This document shows, piece after piece, positions 22,663-36,700 of a DNA stretch of 64,000 nt. The notes under the pieces are model-generated. The model saw only the letters and a list, made by a program, of their open reading frames with translations. It was not told where the DNA came from and ran no database searches. The DNA is from Lepus europaeus (lineage: Eukaryota > Chordata > Mammalia > Lagomorpha > Leporidae). A program made the position numbers and the translations under genes. Location of the stretch: positions 36,489,885 through 36,553,884 of the forward strand of contig NC_084844.1 in NCBI RefSeq assembly GCF_033115175.1, in the 5' to 3' direction. The stretch's first letter is position 1. Every line of letters begins with the position of its first letter.

Positions 22663-25600
22663 TCATACATACATATCATACATACATATACTGTGTTTAA
22701 AGGAAAATTATTAGGGCCAGTGCTGTGGCTCAATGGGTTAAAGACTTGGTGTGCAGTGCTGGCATCCCATATGGGCACAGGTTTGAGTCCTGGCTACTCC
22801 ACTCCAATCCAGCTCCCTGCTAATGTGCCTGGGAAAGCAGCAGAGGATGATTCAAGTCTTTGGGCCCCTGCACCCACATGGGAGACCCGGATGAAGCTCT
22901 TGGCTCCTGGCTTCAGCTTGTCTCAGTGCTGACTATTGAGGCCATTTGGAAAGTGAACCAGCAGATAGAAGATCTCTCTCTGTCTCTCCTTCTGTCTCTC
23001 TCTAACTCTGGCTTTCAAATAAATAAATCTTTTTTTTAAAAAAAATCATCACTAGAAGTGAAGTCTGAAAATTATAGAATAATTGTGATGTTTGTGTAAC
23101 TCTGATGGTAGGATCATCTTGCTTTCAATATCTACCACAAGAATGCGTCAAGGAGAAGGCGTTTGGCCTAGCGGTTAAGGTGCAGGTTAACCTGTGTCCC
23201 ACATTAGAGTGCCTGAATTTGATACCCAGCTGTGGTTCCTGACTCCTGCTTTCTGGTGATGTATGCTCTGGGAGACAGCAGCCAATGGCTTACATACATG
23301 GAATCCCTGGATTGAGTTTCTAGTTCCTGGCTTCAGCTCAGCCCCATTCAGGCTATTGAAAGCATTTAGGGAATGAACTAGGAATTTTAAGTTCACTCTA
23401 TCTCAATCTCTCTGCCACTCAAAGAAATAAATTAAAAAAAAAAAAGATTTTATAAATGCTGCTTGGAAAAAAATAAAGAGGAGGAGTGGGCTTTGCATCG
23501 CAGCAGGTCGAATTGCTTCTTGGAATGTCCGTATCATATCCCGCATCACAGCACTGGTTCCAGTCCCAGCTTCTCTGCTACCTATCCAGCTTCCTGTTAA
23601 TGCATCCTGAGAAGCAGTGTATTATGGCTCAAGGACTTGGAACATTGTACACAAAGGGCAACAAAACAGAATGGATTCAGCAGATAAGGAAAAATAACCA
23701 TAAACGGATGGACATTTGGTACAGTTGTTAAGGCACCACTTGGGAAACTGACATCCCATGTCAAGTGTTTGAAAGCTTTCAGGAAAGATTCCCAACTGTT
23801 TTGTTAACTACTGTCAGTTTGATTTATTACACCTCTATGTATTCTATAACTGCCTTTCTCTTTAGGCATACAAGTGGTGTATTGAGGCCATGAAAGAAAT
23901 CACAGCAGGCTTACCAGTCAAAGTTGTGGTAGATGTTTTAAGACAAGCATCTAAGGTAAATAACAATTTATTAAATGAATTATAGGACTTATCAGGCTAT
24001 AAATTTGTTTTAACTTACCTGTTGCCTTATATATTAGTTACTTGATACTACATAGACAAGTCTATTTGCAAATTTTTTGAGCCAGGTTTTAGAAAACTGT
24101 TTTCTAACTTATGTTTTAAAGACTAATTTTCCTTTACCAAGAAAGCCTCTGAAATAATTCGTATGGGTAATTTTTTCAGATTGCTAAAGTACACATCACA
24201 GTAGTTGGTGATATTTTGGCTTGAGTTTATTTTTGCTTTTCTTAAACCTTTATAGCAACCTGAGCTCCATATGTTGAAATTTCATGGACTTCAGTCACTT
24301 TTCTCTTAAAGGGTAGCCTCACGTTAGTATTACAGTCTCAAGACAGCTTTCTGTTGTATTGACTCTCTGGGCAATTCAGATTTGGTTTCTCTCTTGTTTC
24401 TTACTCTGAAAGTAAGTGCATTAACTCTTTGAAATCATTATGTAGTATTTCAAAACTGCTGCTTCGGGATACCAAGACCTTAAAGCATTAATGTACTTTT
24501 CAACATACACTCTTTCTACACAGAAGTTTTGAATTTCTACCCAGAAGTTTCATTTTGGTTAGTTGTACTTATGGAAATTGAGTTAAAAGAAAGATTCCAA
24601 AACTGTGGATATAGAAGAGTCGTGATTTCTTTGAAATTTATTGACTGAGTCATTATCAACAGCACTATAAAAGGGATATTAGAATCTTTTAAATTCAAGA
24701 CATTGAAAATTAATGCAAGTTTATATTTATATATGCAAATCATATTTATACTTGTAAAGTTACTAGTTATCCTCATGGTTCAAATATTTTAGGAATTAAT
24801 AAAAAATTGTGTAATATTCCAAAATTATAAAATGAAGAGTACAAAAGACCATTGTAATCTACTCCAGGACTTGGATAGGAGTACCTTAAAAGATATTGTG
24901 GTGGGGTCGGTGCTGTGGCGGAGCAGGAAAGCCGCCGCCTGCAGCCCCGACATCCCATATGGGCACCAGTGTGAGTCTCAGCTGCTCCACTTTTGATCCA
25001 GCTCTCTGCTATGGCCTGGGAAAGCAGTAAATAAATTAAAAAATCTTTAATTTAAAACAGAAGAGTTTGGGGTTGGCGCTGTGATGTAGTAGGCAAAGCC
25101 TCCACTTATCACACTAGCATCCCATATGAACACTGATTCCTGACCTGGCTGCTCTACTTCTGATCCTGTTCTCTGCTTATGGCCTGGGAAAGCAGTGGAA
25201 GATGGCCCAGGTGCTTGGGCCCCTGAAACTGCATAGAAGACCTGGAAGAAGCTCCTGGCTCTTGGCTTCAGGTCAGCCCAGCTCTGTGAACCAGTGGATG
25301 GAAGACCTTACTCTCTGTGACTGTGTCTCTTTAATAAAAAATAAATAAAATCTTTTAAAAACATAGATAGGGTTATACACCTACAATTTGTAAGACACTT
25401 TATTGTAACAAATTTACGCGGGGAATAAGTGCCAAAATTTCAAATTTTATGATTTTCCCGAATTGCATATATATCTGTCTGTAATAGAATTCTCAACTAC
25501 TTGGCAGAAAATAAATTGTAAGTAGAACCCTTGTATTTTCTGTTTGAAGATTTTTTTTCTTATTGACTGTTTTTTTTTTTTTTTAAAGATTTTATTTATT

Positions 25601-28600
25601 CATTTGAAAGGTAGAGTTACAGACAGTGAGAGGGAGAGACAGAGAGAAAGGTCTTCCTTCTGTTGGTTCACTCCCTAAATAGCCGCAATAGCCGGAGTTG
25701 CACTGATCCGAAGCCAGGACCCCCGCAGGTGCCATCTTCTACTGCTTTCCCAGGCCATAGCAGAGAGCTGGATTGGAAGAGGAGCAGCCGGGACTAGAAC
25801 TGGTGCCCATATAGGATGCTGGCGCTGCAGGAAGAGGATTAACCTACTGCGCCACTGTGCTGGCCCCTCTTATTGACTATTATAGTCAGTAGTACATACT
25901 TACTGTAGCACGCTAATGAACTATTTGAGAGTTAATTAATAATTTTTCATTTTGTCTTTAGGCTTGTGTAGTAAAACGTGAATTTAAGAAGGCAGAACAG
26001 CTAATTAAACATGCAGTGTATCTAGCACGGTAGGTGATTGTTATTATTAAAAGTGGCTTTTTAGTTTTCTCTCTGCTGTATACCTTAATAATTTTATATC
26101 TTTTTATAGGGATCATTTTGGGTCCAAACACCCAAAATATTCTGATACACTGCTAGATTATGGATTCTACTTACTCAATGTAGATAATATCTGTCAGTCT
26201 GTTGCAATTTATCAGGTATGTTAATGATTACCTCTTTTGTTTTCTTTCAATTTAAATTGACTTGCTGACGTGTATTTATTTGAAGAATATAAACTGGTCC
26301 CTAAAAATAACTGAGTTCTCTCCTCTTCCCCAGGGCACATCAATATTTTACCAAGTTTTATCTAGAATGCCTAAAAGTTAATATTGTAGGGATTAAAGAG
26401 AATCAGGAAAGGAAGTAGATTGTGGCCCATATTTAGGAACACTTTCCATTTTTCATTTGCCCAGGTTATGGCTTGTTTTGTTGGTTTAGCAGGTGTCACT
26501 GTATTCCGTTGCTCTAGACAAGGAATCCTTGGTTTTGTGGTTTAATTTTGAAGAGAAACATAGAGAAAAAACAGTGATATGATTCCCAAGATGTGGAAAT
26601 TATGATTATTATTAAATCACTGCCTTTCACTTCAGATTCCATCTTGGAATATCAGGCCTTCTGGGTGACATTGGAACTGGTTGTATAGAATATGTATTTA
26701 AATTTTTAGGATGCTTATTTTAACTAGGTGGTGTTTTCTAAAGGCTTACAGTATTGTCATATTTTTATGATTCTTTCAGGCAGCTCTTGACATTCGACAG
26801 TCAGTATTTGGTGGCAAAAATATCCATGTAGCAACAGCTCATGAAGACTTGGCTTATTCTTCTTATGTTCACCAGTATAGCTCTGGAAAATTTGACAACG
26901 CACTGTAAGTTCCACAGTCGTCTTTTCTGTGAAGAGTTAACTACTTTTTTGTCTTTTCCCTGATATAGTAGTACTTAATATGCCTTATGGATTGAAGTTG
27001 TCTTTCTGGAACATTAATAGAATGTATAAAAAAATTTTTTTAAATAAAAAGTAGAGTGAGAGAATGCCAGCATGGGTGCCCACATCTGCTGGTTCACTCC
27101 TCTAATGCCCACCATACCCATAGGACTGAAGCCAGAGGCCAGGTTCTGAATCCAGGTCTTCCGCATGAGTGGCAGGAACCCGACTACTTGAACTATTATC
27201 GTTGCTTCCCAATCTCTCTGTTAAATGAAAGCTGGAGTCAGGAGCCTGGAATCCAACCAAGACACTCCAGTGTGGGATGCATGCATCCTAACCTAACCAC
27301 ATGCATCTTAACCACTAGGCCACTCACCCTTAAAATGTTTTTGAATTTATAAAAAATCATGCCAAATGTGTAGGTCATTCATTTAGACTTTACTTGATTT
27401 AATATTGAGACTTGCATATTATATAGTGTAACTTCTAAGTATTTTCTTTAATCAGAACACAGGAATACTTGTGTCTCTGTGTCTCTGTGTATATATATGT
27501 GCATATCATCTTTTTGTCAATGCGAAACTGAGCTTTTAAGAAGAGAAATCCTCAAGGGCTAGTAATGCATGCTGGAATCCAAAGGGTTAGGCACGAACCA
27601 TGGTGTAATTGTTCTCTGTGATGGGAAAGCTGCCAAAGTTCAGTAGCCTTGATTGAACAACAGTCATGAGTTTAAGAGACATTTATGCTGCGCTTGAACA
27701 CAGAAATGGACCTCATAGGAGAATTTATAACTACAGACCTGTTTTTCAGTTGATTTTCATAGATGCAGGAACCTCCAAACTGAGAACAAATACTAAAAGA
27801 AACTTTGAGGCAGCTAGTTCTCCTGAGATGCCTTGTGGAGAAAAACTCTGGGAAATAACTTGCCATCAACTGAAACCATACATAGGTCTCATAGATATAG
27901 CTCTAGCTAAAATAAATTCACCATCAAAAATTGCAAAATAGAGATGAGCACGTGACCTAGCAGTTACACCTGCATCCCATATTGCAGTGCTGGGGTTCAA
28001 ACCGCTTCTGACTCCTGACTCCAGCTTCCTGCTGATGTAGACCCTGGAGGCAGCAGTGATGGTCAAGTAACTGGTCCCAGTTTTTGAGGGCATTTGAGAA
28101 ATGAACCACTGGATGAGAGTGCTGTTGCTCACTCGCTGTCTGTTTCTCTGCCATTCAAGTATGTAAATATAAAAAATTTTTTAATTGCATAAGAAAACAT
28201 TTGCTTTATGAGTGAGAGACAACAGGATTAGAACCCTAAGAACTTTAGTTACCAAATTTTTCTTAGAATACCATAAAGCACATATTCTTAAATGATTAAA
28301 GCCATAAAATGGGTTGGCATACCTTGGCCTGTAGGCAGAATAAAGTAGAACATTGTCATGTTCTTTTATTTGTGTATATCTTATGGCTGCTTTCATGATC
28401 CAACAGCAGAGTTACACACGATAGCCCTTTACAAGAAAGCTTATAGACCCTGATATAAAAGAAGGAATCAGTAATATTTTGGAGGAACAATAAAAAAGAT
28501 TTTAAAACAAAACCACTAGTATATGCTACAATATTGATGAACCTTGAAAACTTGTGATGTATAAGAAGCCAGTTAAGAAGGATCACATATTGTATGATTT

Positions 28601-30719
28601 CATTTATTTGAAATGTCTTGGGGGCCGGCACTGTGGCTTAGGGGATAAAGCCACCACATGCAGTGTTGGCATCCCATATGGATGCCAGTTCAAGTCCCAG
28701 CTGCTCCACTTCCAGTCCAGCTCTCTGCTGTGGGCTGGGAAAGCAGTAGAAGATGGTCCAAGTCTTGGGCCCCTACACCTGCATGGGAGTCCCAGAAGAA
28801 GCTCCTGGCTTTGGGTCAGCACAGCTCCAGCTGTTGTAGCCATTTGGGGAGGGAACCAGCAGATGGAAGATTTCTCTCTCTCTCTCTGCCTCTCTGCCTT
28901 TCAAATAAATAAATAAATTTTAAAAAAAAATTCAATTTCTTGTTTAGGAAAATCTGTAGAGACAGAAAGTAAATTGATTTTACATAGGCTGGGGAGTTGT
29001 GGGGAAATAGGGAGTAACTGCCAATGAGCATGTTTCTTTTGGGGGAGAAGAATTGATTATGTCATGGTGAGCTAGTTATTCATACAACTCTGTGTATACT
29101 AGAAATTGTTGAGTTATATAATTTAAATGGATAAATTTTGTGGTATTTGAATTATATCTTAATAAGAAGAGCTGTTAAGATAAATAAAACAAGAGGCCGG
29201 TATTGTGGTATAGTGGGTAAGGCTACTGCCTTTGACTCCAGCATCCCATATGGGCACTGGTTTGTATCCCGGCTGTTGCATTTCCAATCCCGCTCCCTAC
29301 TAATGGCCTAAGAAAAGCAGCAGAGGATATTCCAAGTGCTGGGCCTCTGCTACCCACATTGGAGACCCAGATGGAGCTCCTGACTTTGGCCTGGCACAGC
29401 CCTGGACGTTGAGGCCATCTGGGGACTGAACCAGTGGATGGAAGATCTCTGTCTTTCTCTGTATCTCTCTGTCTCTGTAACTTTGACTTTCAAATAAATA
29501 AATAAGTCTTTACCCCCTCCCCCCCCAAAAAAAAAAGAAAGAAAAAGAAAACCAAGTGGTTAATATGCTGCTTGGGACGCCTACGTCCCATACAGGGTAT
29601 GCCTGCCTTTACTTCCAGTCCAGCTTTTTGCTACTGTACACTTTCGGAGGCAGCCGGTGATGGCTCACGTATCTAGGTCACCACCCACCCATGTGGAAGT
29701 TCCAGATTGAGTTTCTGAATCTTGGCTTCTGCCTAGCCTGGTGTTGGCTGCTGCTGTCGTTTTGGGGAGTGAACCAGTGGATAGAAGATGTCTCTCCTCT
29801 CTCTCTGCCTTTCAAATAAATTGAAAAATAAAATTTTTTTCAAGTAAAACATAAAGTGAATAACTAAATTATTGACATTAAAATTCAGCAAAACTTAAAT
29901 GGCAAGTTACTTAAAACCGAAGAGAGAATTAGCAAATTGGAAGACAGATTTGTGAAAATGATGATTACCTGGAGGACGGGGCTGGGAGGCTGGGAGCTGT
30001 TTGAAAGAAACTGGCAGGGGCTGGCGCCGTGGCACAGTAGGTTAATCCTCTGCCTGTGGTACTGGCATCCCATATGAGCATCAGTTGTAGTCCTGGCTGC
30101 TTCACTTCCCATCCAGCTCTCTGCTGTGGCCTGGGAAAGCAGTGGAAGATGGCCCAAGTCCTTGGGCCCCTGCACTCACGTGGGAGACTAGGAAGAAGGC
30201 GCCTGGCTCCTGGCTTTGAATCAGCATAGCTCCGGCTATTGTGGCTATTTGGGGAGTGAACCAATGGAAGGAAGACCTTTCTCTCTGTCTCTCCCTCTCA
30301 CTGTCTGTAACTCTACCTCTCAAATAATAAAATCTTCCAAAAAAAAAAAAAAAAAAAAAGAAACTGGCAGACAAAACAGATAATTTACTTTGTATTTGGT
30401 GAGTTGGTCATAAACAATCAAGTATGTAAGATGAGAATACTACTGTGAATAAAAATGTAGGCATTGTGGCGTAGTGTATTAAGCTGCCACCTGTAATGCT
30501 GGCATCCCATAGGGCCCCCAGTTTGCATCATTTGAGTCCTGGCTGCTCCACCTCTGATCCAGCTCCCTGCTAATGGCCTAGGAAAGCAGTGGAAGATGGC
30601 TCAAGTATTTGGGCCCCTGCCACTGATGCAGGAGACCTAAATGAAGCTCGTGGTTCCTAGCTTCTGCTTGGTCTGGCACTGACCATTGTGGCCACTTGGG
30701 GAGTGAACCATTGGAAGGA

Positions 30720-30763
<44 letters not shown>

Positions 30764-33700
30764 CTCTCTGTGTATGTGTATGTAACTTTGACTTTCAGAT
30801 AAACAAATCTTAAAACGTTAAAAAAGTAGGCAGCGGCCGGCGCCACTGCTCACGTGGCTAATCCGCCACCTATGGCACCGGCACCCCGGGTTCTAGTCCC
30901 AGTTGGGGCGCCAGATTCTGTCCCTGTTGCCCCTCTTCCAGTCCAGCTCTCTGCTATGGCCCGGGAAGGCAGTGGAGGATGGCCCAAGTCCTTGGGCCCT
31001 GCACCCACATGGGAGACGAGGTGAAAGCACCTGGCTCCTGGCTTCAGATTGGCGCAGCGCGCTGGCCGTAACAACCATTTAGTGGGTGAACCAACGGAAG
31101 GAAGACATTTCTCTCTGTCTATAACTCTCTCTCTGTCTCTCTTTCTCACTGTCTAACTCTGTCAAAAAAAAAAAAAAAAAAAGTAAGCAGCAGCATCTAG
31201 GTGAATAGTTCTCAGAATGATGGTCGGTTTTTTAGGGACTTCTATATGGTCTCTCGTGGGAAGGCCTGTTCAGCGGGAGTAGGTCATGTAGATATTCAGG
31301 GTAAGCACATGCAAAGATGCATTTCACATACATATTCAGGAAACACCTAGCCTATGTGACTGGAGGAGAAAGGGTTAACCTGAGAATCTAAGAGATCCTG
31401 TTAACCTTGGAGACCATAACAAGGACTTCCTGTTTTATTCTGAGGGAGAAATTAATCCATTGGATATTGAAAAGTTAATCCACAACTGATTGAAAATTCA
31501 AAAGAAAAATTAGTTTGTTACTATAACGTGTGATTTTAAAATATATATATGTTAAATCACTTGTAACCAAGGAGAAATGCCAGGCTGTATCTGTCTCTGT
31601 TCCAGATTTCATGCAGAAAGAGCTATTGGTATCATTACCCACATCCTGCCTGAAGATCATCTTCTTTTGGCTTCCTCAAAGAGGGTGAAAGGTATCCTTT
31701 GTACTCTAGTCTCAAGCTAATTTTTAGGTGATGATACATGTTATAAAAATAGGAGTATTTGTTTATTTTCTCAGGGGTAGCACTAGGTTAGTCTTACATG
31801 TTGAGTTTCCTATAATTTTTGATGAGATTGTTTGCTTCTCACTTATCACTATTGTTAATAAGCCAGAATTTCTTTTTGTCTCTTTTATTTTTCAACACAT
31901 GCATTAATTTCATTTGAGAACGGCAAGGAGGAGTAATGTAAATATGTCTGCAGTCACATGAATAGAAAATAGATGATGAGTTTTATAGCTTTAGCTTCTT
32001 AAACTGAGGTTCGTATTAGCTTACTGTCCATGTTGCAAGGCTATGGCCAAATAGTATTTTTTTCTTAACTTTTCTTCTAATCACTACCAAAACTCTTTCA
32101 TAAAATGTATTATTTTACTAACTTGACTGAGCCACCCATATGTAATTTTATACATCATGGGTAAATTTTGCCTTAACTAGGCTTCCTCCCTCTGGGTTTG
32201 CATTTTTAAGTTTTACAAGTAATAGTGATTAGTGTCAAAATTAAAAGATAGAAAAGCAACACAAAATAAGTTAACTGATATCTCACCAATGCTGATTGAA
32301 CATTTTGGTGGGTTTTTCAAAAAATTTTCTTTGTTTTCGATTAAATGAATGAATAGTTCTTTCTTTCCAGTTTTGTAGCGTGATTTTCTTTCCAATACAT
32401 GTAAATGTGTACCCTTTTTTCTAATATATTTAACTTCACCTTTATTATTGGACCTTTATATTGTTTTAAACCTTTTGTTTTTAAAAATGCTATAGTGAAG
32501 TAAACTTCTTTTACTTACCTTTGTGCACATAGACATTTTTCCAAGAAATAAAACTACCTGGTAAAACAATATGTATATTTTTAAGGCGTTAGATGGAATT
32601 TGAAAGTCTTGAATGCAACTTTGAAATTGAAATATCGTCTTTCCTGATTTGGTTGGTCAAGTGAGTAGGAGGAAACCAGTTTTTTAGTAATATTTGGTTA
32701 AAGGTTATGTTTTACAGAGGGTGGTTTCAAAATTTTCAGAAGTATCTAGATGCTCCTTGACACAGTTTCATAACTAAAAACTTTGCTTCTCCTTTCCATT
32801 TACTTTAAAATACAAATTCATATCAGTAAAATATAGCAGTTTGTTAAATAGAAGCTAATTTTGTAAAAATAATTTGATGTTTACTATTCTTTTTCTTGAA
32901 TTTTAATTCATCATACCTTATACAGTAACCTCCCCAAAGTGTACTTTTTGTTAAAGTGAATATTTTGATCTTGACCAATATAGACCATGGTTACATTTAA
33001 CATCTTCAATAAACATATTTGTGTTCAGTTCTGAATTCAGTATTCTGAATAACTTGGACAGAGGGTTTTGAAATGCACTGACTCGTTGCTTTCATTATTC
33101 AGCACTTATTTTAGAGGAGATTGCAATTGACTGTCACAATAAGGAAACTGAACAGAGACTGCTTCAAGAAGCCCATGATTTGCACCTGTCTTCACTCCAG
33201 CTAGCTAAGAAAGCTTTTGGGGAGTTTAATGTACAGACAGCAAAACACTATGGAAATCTTGGAAGACTTTATCAGTCAATGAGAAAATTTAAGGTAGGAA
33301 CATATTTTATTCTATTTTTCTCTCTAAATCTTAAATAAACTTTATTAAGTCGTTAATAAAGAGTCAAAATATAAATAAGAAAATGCAGGATCGTGCATAA
33401 AGAATAAATCCATCAATCCAAAAAAGCTCGGTCGAGCATTGTCGTGCAGTGGGTTAAGCCACCGCCTACGATACCGACATCCCATATGGAACTACTGGTT
33501 TGAGTCCCACCTACTCCTCTTGTTGATAGAGCTCCCTGCCAATGCACCTTGTGAAAGCAGCAGAAGATTCCGCAAGTACTGGAGTCCCTGCCGCTCATGT
33601 GGGAGACCATAGAGTTCTGGGCTCTTGGCTTTGGCCTGGCCCAGTCCCGGCTGTTAAAGCAGTTTGAGGAATGAATCAGCAGATGGGAGATGTGTTTTCT

Positions 33701-36700
33701 TTCTCTCTCTCTCTATCACTCTACCTTTCAAATAAATAAAATGATTTTTTTTTTTTTTAAGATTTATTTATTTGAAAGAGTCGCAGAGAGAGGCAGAGAC
33801 AGAGGTCTTCCATCCGCTGGTTCACTCCCCAGTTAGCCACAGTGGCGCAGCTGGGCCTATCTGAAGCCAGGAGCCAGGAGCTTCTTCCAGATCTCCCACG
33901 TGGGTGCAGGGGCCCAAGGACTTGCTCCATCTTCTGCTGCTTTCCCAGGCCATAGCAGAGAACTGGATCGGAAGTGGAGCAGCCACGACTTGAACCAGTG
34001 CCCACATGGGATGCTGGCACTGCAGGTGGTGGCTTTACCCACTAAGCCACAGTGCCAGCCCCCTAAAATGAATCTTTATAAAAATATATATTAAAAGGGA
34101 AAATTTTTAAAGACCAAGAGGCGAATGTGATTTTTAGACTTAAATTGTATCTCTTAAGTTAGGTAAGTATGTGCAACTCTTAGCAGAATGTCTGGTAGGT
34201 ACAAGACAGATACTCTAAGTATCATTAATTGTGGTAATATAAATTACTTTAATTCTCTAAGCATCTAGTGTTTTTTGGTTTTTGCTTGTTTGTTGGTTGG
34301 TATTTTTGTTTAAGATTTATTTTACTTATTTGGAAGGCAGATTACAGAGCAGAGCAAGATCTTCCATTGGCTGGTATACTCCCCCAAATATCTGTGACAG
34401 CCAGGGCTGTCCAGGCTGAAGCCAGAAGCTAGGAATTTCATCTGGGCCTCCTAAGTGGTTGCAGTTGCCCAACTAAGCACTTGGTCCATTCTCTACTGCT
34501 TCCAGGCACATTAGCAGGGTCTAAATCAGAAGTGTGGGATCCGTGACTGGAACCAACACCCATATGGGATGCCACTGTTGTGGGTGGCGGCTTAATCCAC
34601 TGTGCCACAACACTGCCCTGGAGTTTTATATTCTTCTTTTATTTTTTTAAAAGACTTATTTATTTATTTATTTATTTGAAAGTCAGAGTTACACAGAGAG
34701 AGAAGGAGAGGGAGAGAGAGAGAGAGAGATCTCCCATCTGCTGCTTCACTCCCCAATTGACTGCAATGGCCAGAGCTGCGCCAGGAGCCAGGAGCTTCCT
34801 CTGGGTCTTCCCACAAAGGTGCAGAGGCCCAAGGACTTGAGCCATCTTCCACTGCTTTCCCAGGCCAGAGCTGGATCAGAAGTAGAGCAGCCGGGTCTCA
34901 AACCGGAGGCCATATGGGATGCTGGCACAGCAGGTGGCGGCTTTACCTACTATGCACAGTGCTGGCCTCTTATGTTCTTCATATTGTCTGTTTTAAAGTC
35001 ACAGCAAGAACAGAATGAGAATCTGCCCAAGTTACTAATTTTTTTTAATTTTTTTTTTTGTGTCCCAGTTGCTCTGAGTTTATTTTTTGGGAATCCTATT
35101 GCAAAACTGAAAAGGAAATGAAGTTTAAATTAAAATATGATGCTACCGAGTTTCTTGACAGCATTTAGTTAAATTTTGGAGTATGTTAGCAAAACAAAAT
35201 AATTTTCATTTAGGAATGTTTTGTTAATTTCTTCTAACGAATTTTTATTGCCAGAGCAAATTTTCTTTTGTTTACTCTTGGAATAGGATGTCTTTATCAG
35301 TAATGCTTTGTATTGACAACTTTGGGAATATACGATTTCTTTGATCTGAGGATTATGGCATTCGTAAGATGTCATTGGCATTTAAAAGATTCTTTCTTAC
35401 TTGATAAGAACTGTTGACCCGTTAAGAAAAATCATAATCTAATGATTGGGCTGGCAAAATTACTTTGCAGGAAGCTGAAGAAATGCACATCAAAGCAATT
35501 CAAATTAAGGAGCAACTTCTTGGTCAAGAAGATTATGAAGTAGCTCTTTCTGTGGGACATCTGGCTTCTTTGTATAATTATGACATGAATCAGTATGAAA
35601 ATGCTGAGAAACTTTATTTGCGATCTATAGCAATTGGTACGTTACCTTTCAGTTTTCTTTAGTCAGTTGATTAGAGATCAGTATGTCAGCATATCTTTTA
35701 TGTGTGTAAGGGAAATGTTATTACTAACAAGACTTAATGGATTTGGCACTGCTAAGCGGATATCCAGAAACCACCCAAAAATCATGGGAGCATTTTGCTG
35801 AAATTGCTTTTTTGAGGTTGATGTCAGTTCTGGGAGGTGTGACAGTATTATCCAAATGTAAGTAGAAGCAGTTATTTGCAATTATTTGTACAAACAGGGC
35901 CCCAAGAGTTTCTCCCCTCCCTTTGCCTGACTTTTAACATCATGGATCACCTTTACTTGTTTTGGAACTTGATGTAAATAGTCATCCAATGGATATTTTT
36001 ATGTGTCCTGCTTCTTTTGGTGATGTTCATGCATAGTTTTCATAATTTGCCTTTTCCATGAACTTTTTGAAGACCCCCCTTGTGTTTCTCCATTCCATCA
36101 TTAATGAACATATGGGACATTTAGGTTATTTCCATTTCTGATCAACAAATATTTTCTTATTTTCCCTTTTTCACACAACAGGTAGAACACTATAGATATA
36201 TGTTTGCGCTTAATTTTTTTTAACAGTACACTCCATCCATATCAGTTCATAAATAATAGGGAAATTCCTCCTCAGTTTATAGCTACATAATATGCCATTG
36301 AGTGAAAAGTACCACTGTTGAAATATTCTGTATGTTTTCGTTTTATTCTATTAGTTTATAGTACAAACTCTGCTATAGTATCTTCCAATTGTTAGTACTG
36401 CCATTCTTTATTCAGAGTAAGAAATAACTTTTTCACCTGTCTCTTCAAATCATAGAATTTTATAATTTATTCTGGTGAGGGCAGCTTCTTTAGCTGCTTT
36501 TTTTATGATTTATTTATTTATTTGAAAGGCAGAATTAGAGGGAGAGACAGAGAGAGAAGTCTTCCATCTGCTGGTTCACTCCCCAAATGGTTGCAATGGC
36601 TGGAGCTGTCTCAATCCAGAGCCAAGAGCCAGGAGGTTCTTCTAGGTCTCACATGTAAGGACAGGGGCCCAAGTACTTGGGCCATCCTTCACTGCTTTCC

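Larger units (their letters stand above)
21394..23865 (+). other. APPBP2 intron, 2.5 kb
   Basis: 21394-21735 is plain AT-rich DNA. The rest is SINEs, a TA/CA microsatellite and the GC-rich insert at 22073-22162. Confidence 0.9.
23956..25961 (+). other. APPBP2 intron, 2.0 kb
   Basis: 23956-24904 is 950 bp of AT-rich sequence without a recognisable repeat or ORF. Three SINEs follow. Confidence 0.9.
26905..31605 (+). other. APPBP2 intron, 4.7 kb
   Basis: SINE-rich, with an L1M piece on the minus strand. 27334-27940 carries no repeat I recognise but has an unidentified 91-codon ORF (27666-27941). 28173-28469 and 31191-31605 show nothing. Confidence 0.9.
33294..35470 (+). other. APPBP2 intron, 2.2 kb
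   Basis: Holds four SINEs up to 34968; 34969-35470 is unique AT-rich DNA. Confidence 0.9.

Noticed and set aside
22342-22932. 196-codon plus-strand ORF
   Set aside because: Composed of two C-SINEs and a TA/CA microsatellite read through by chance.
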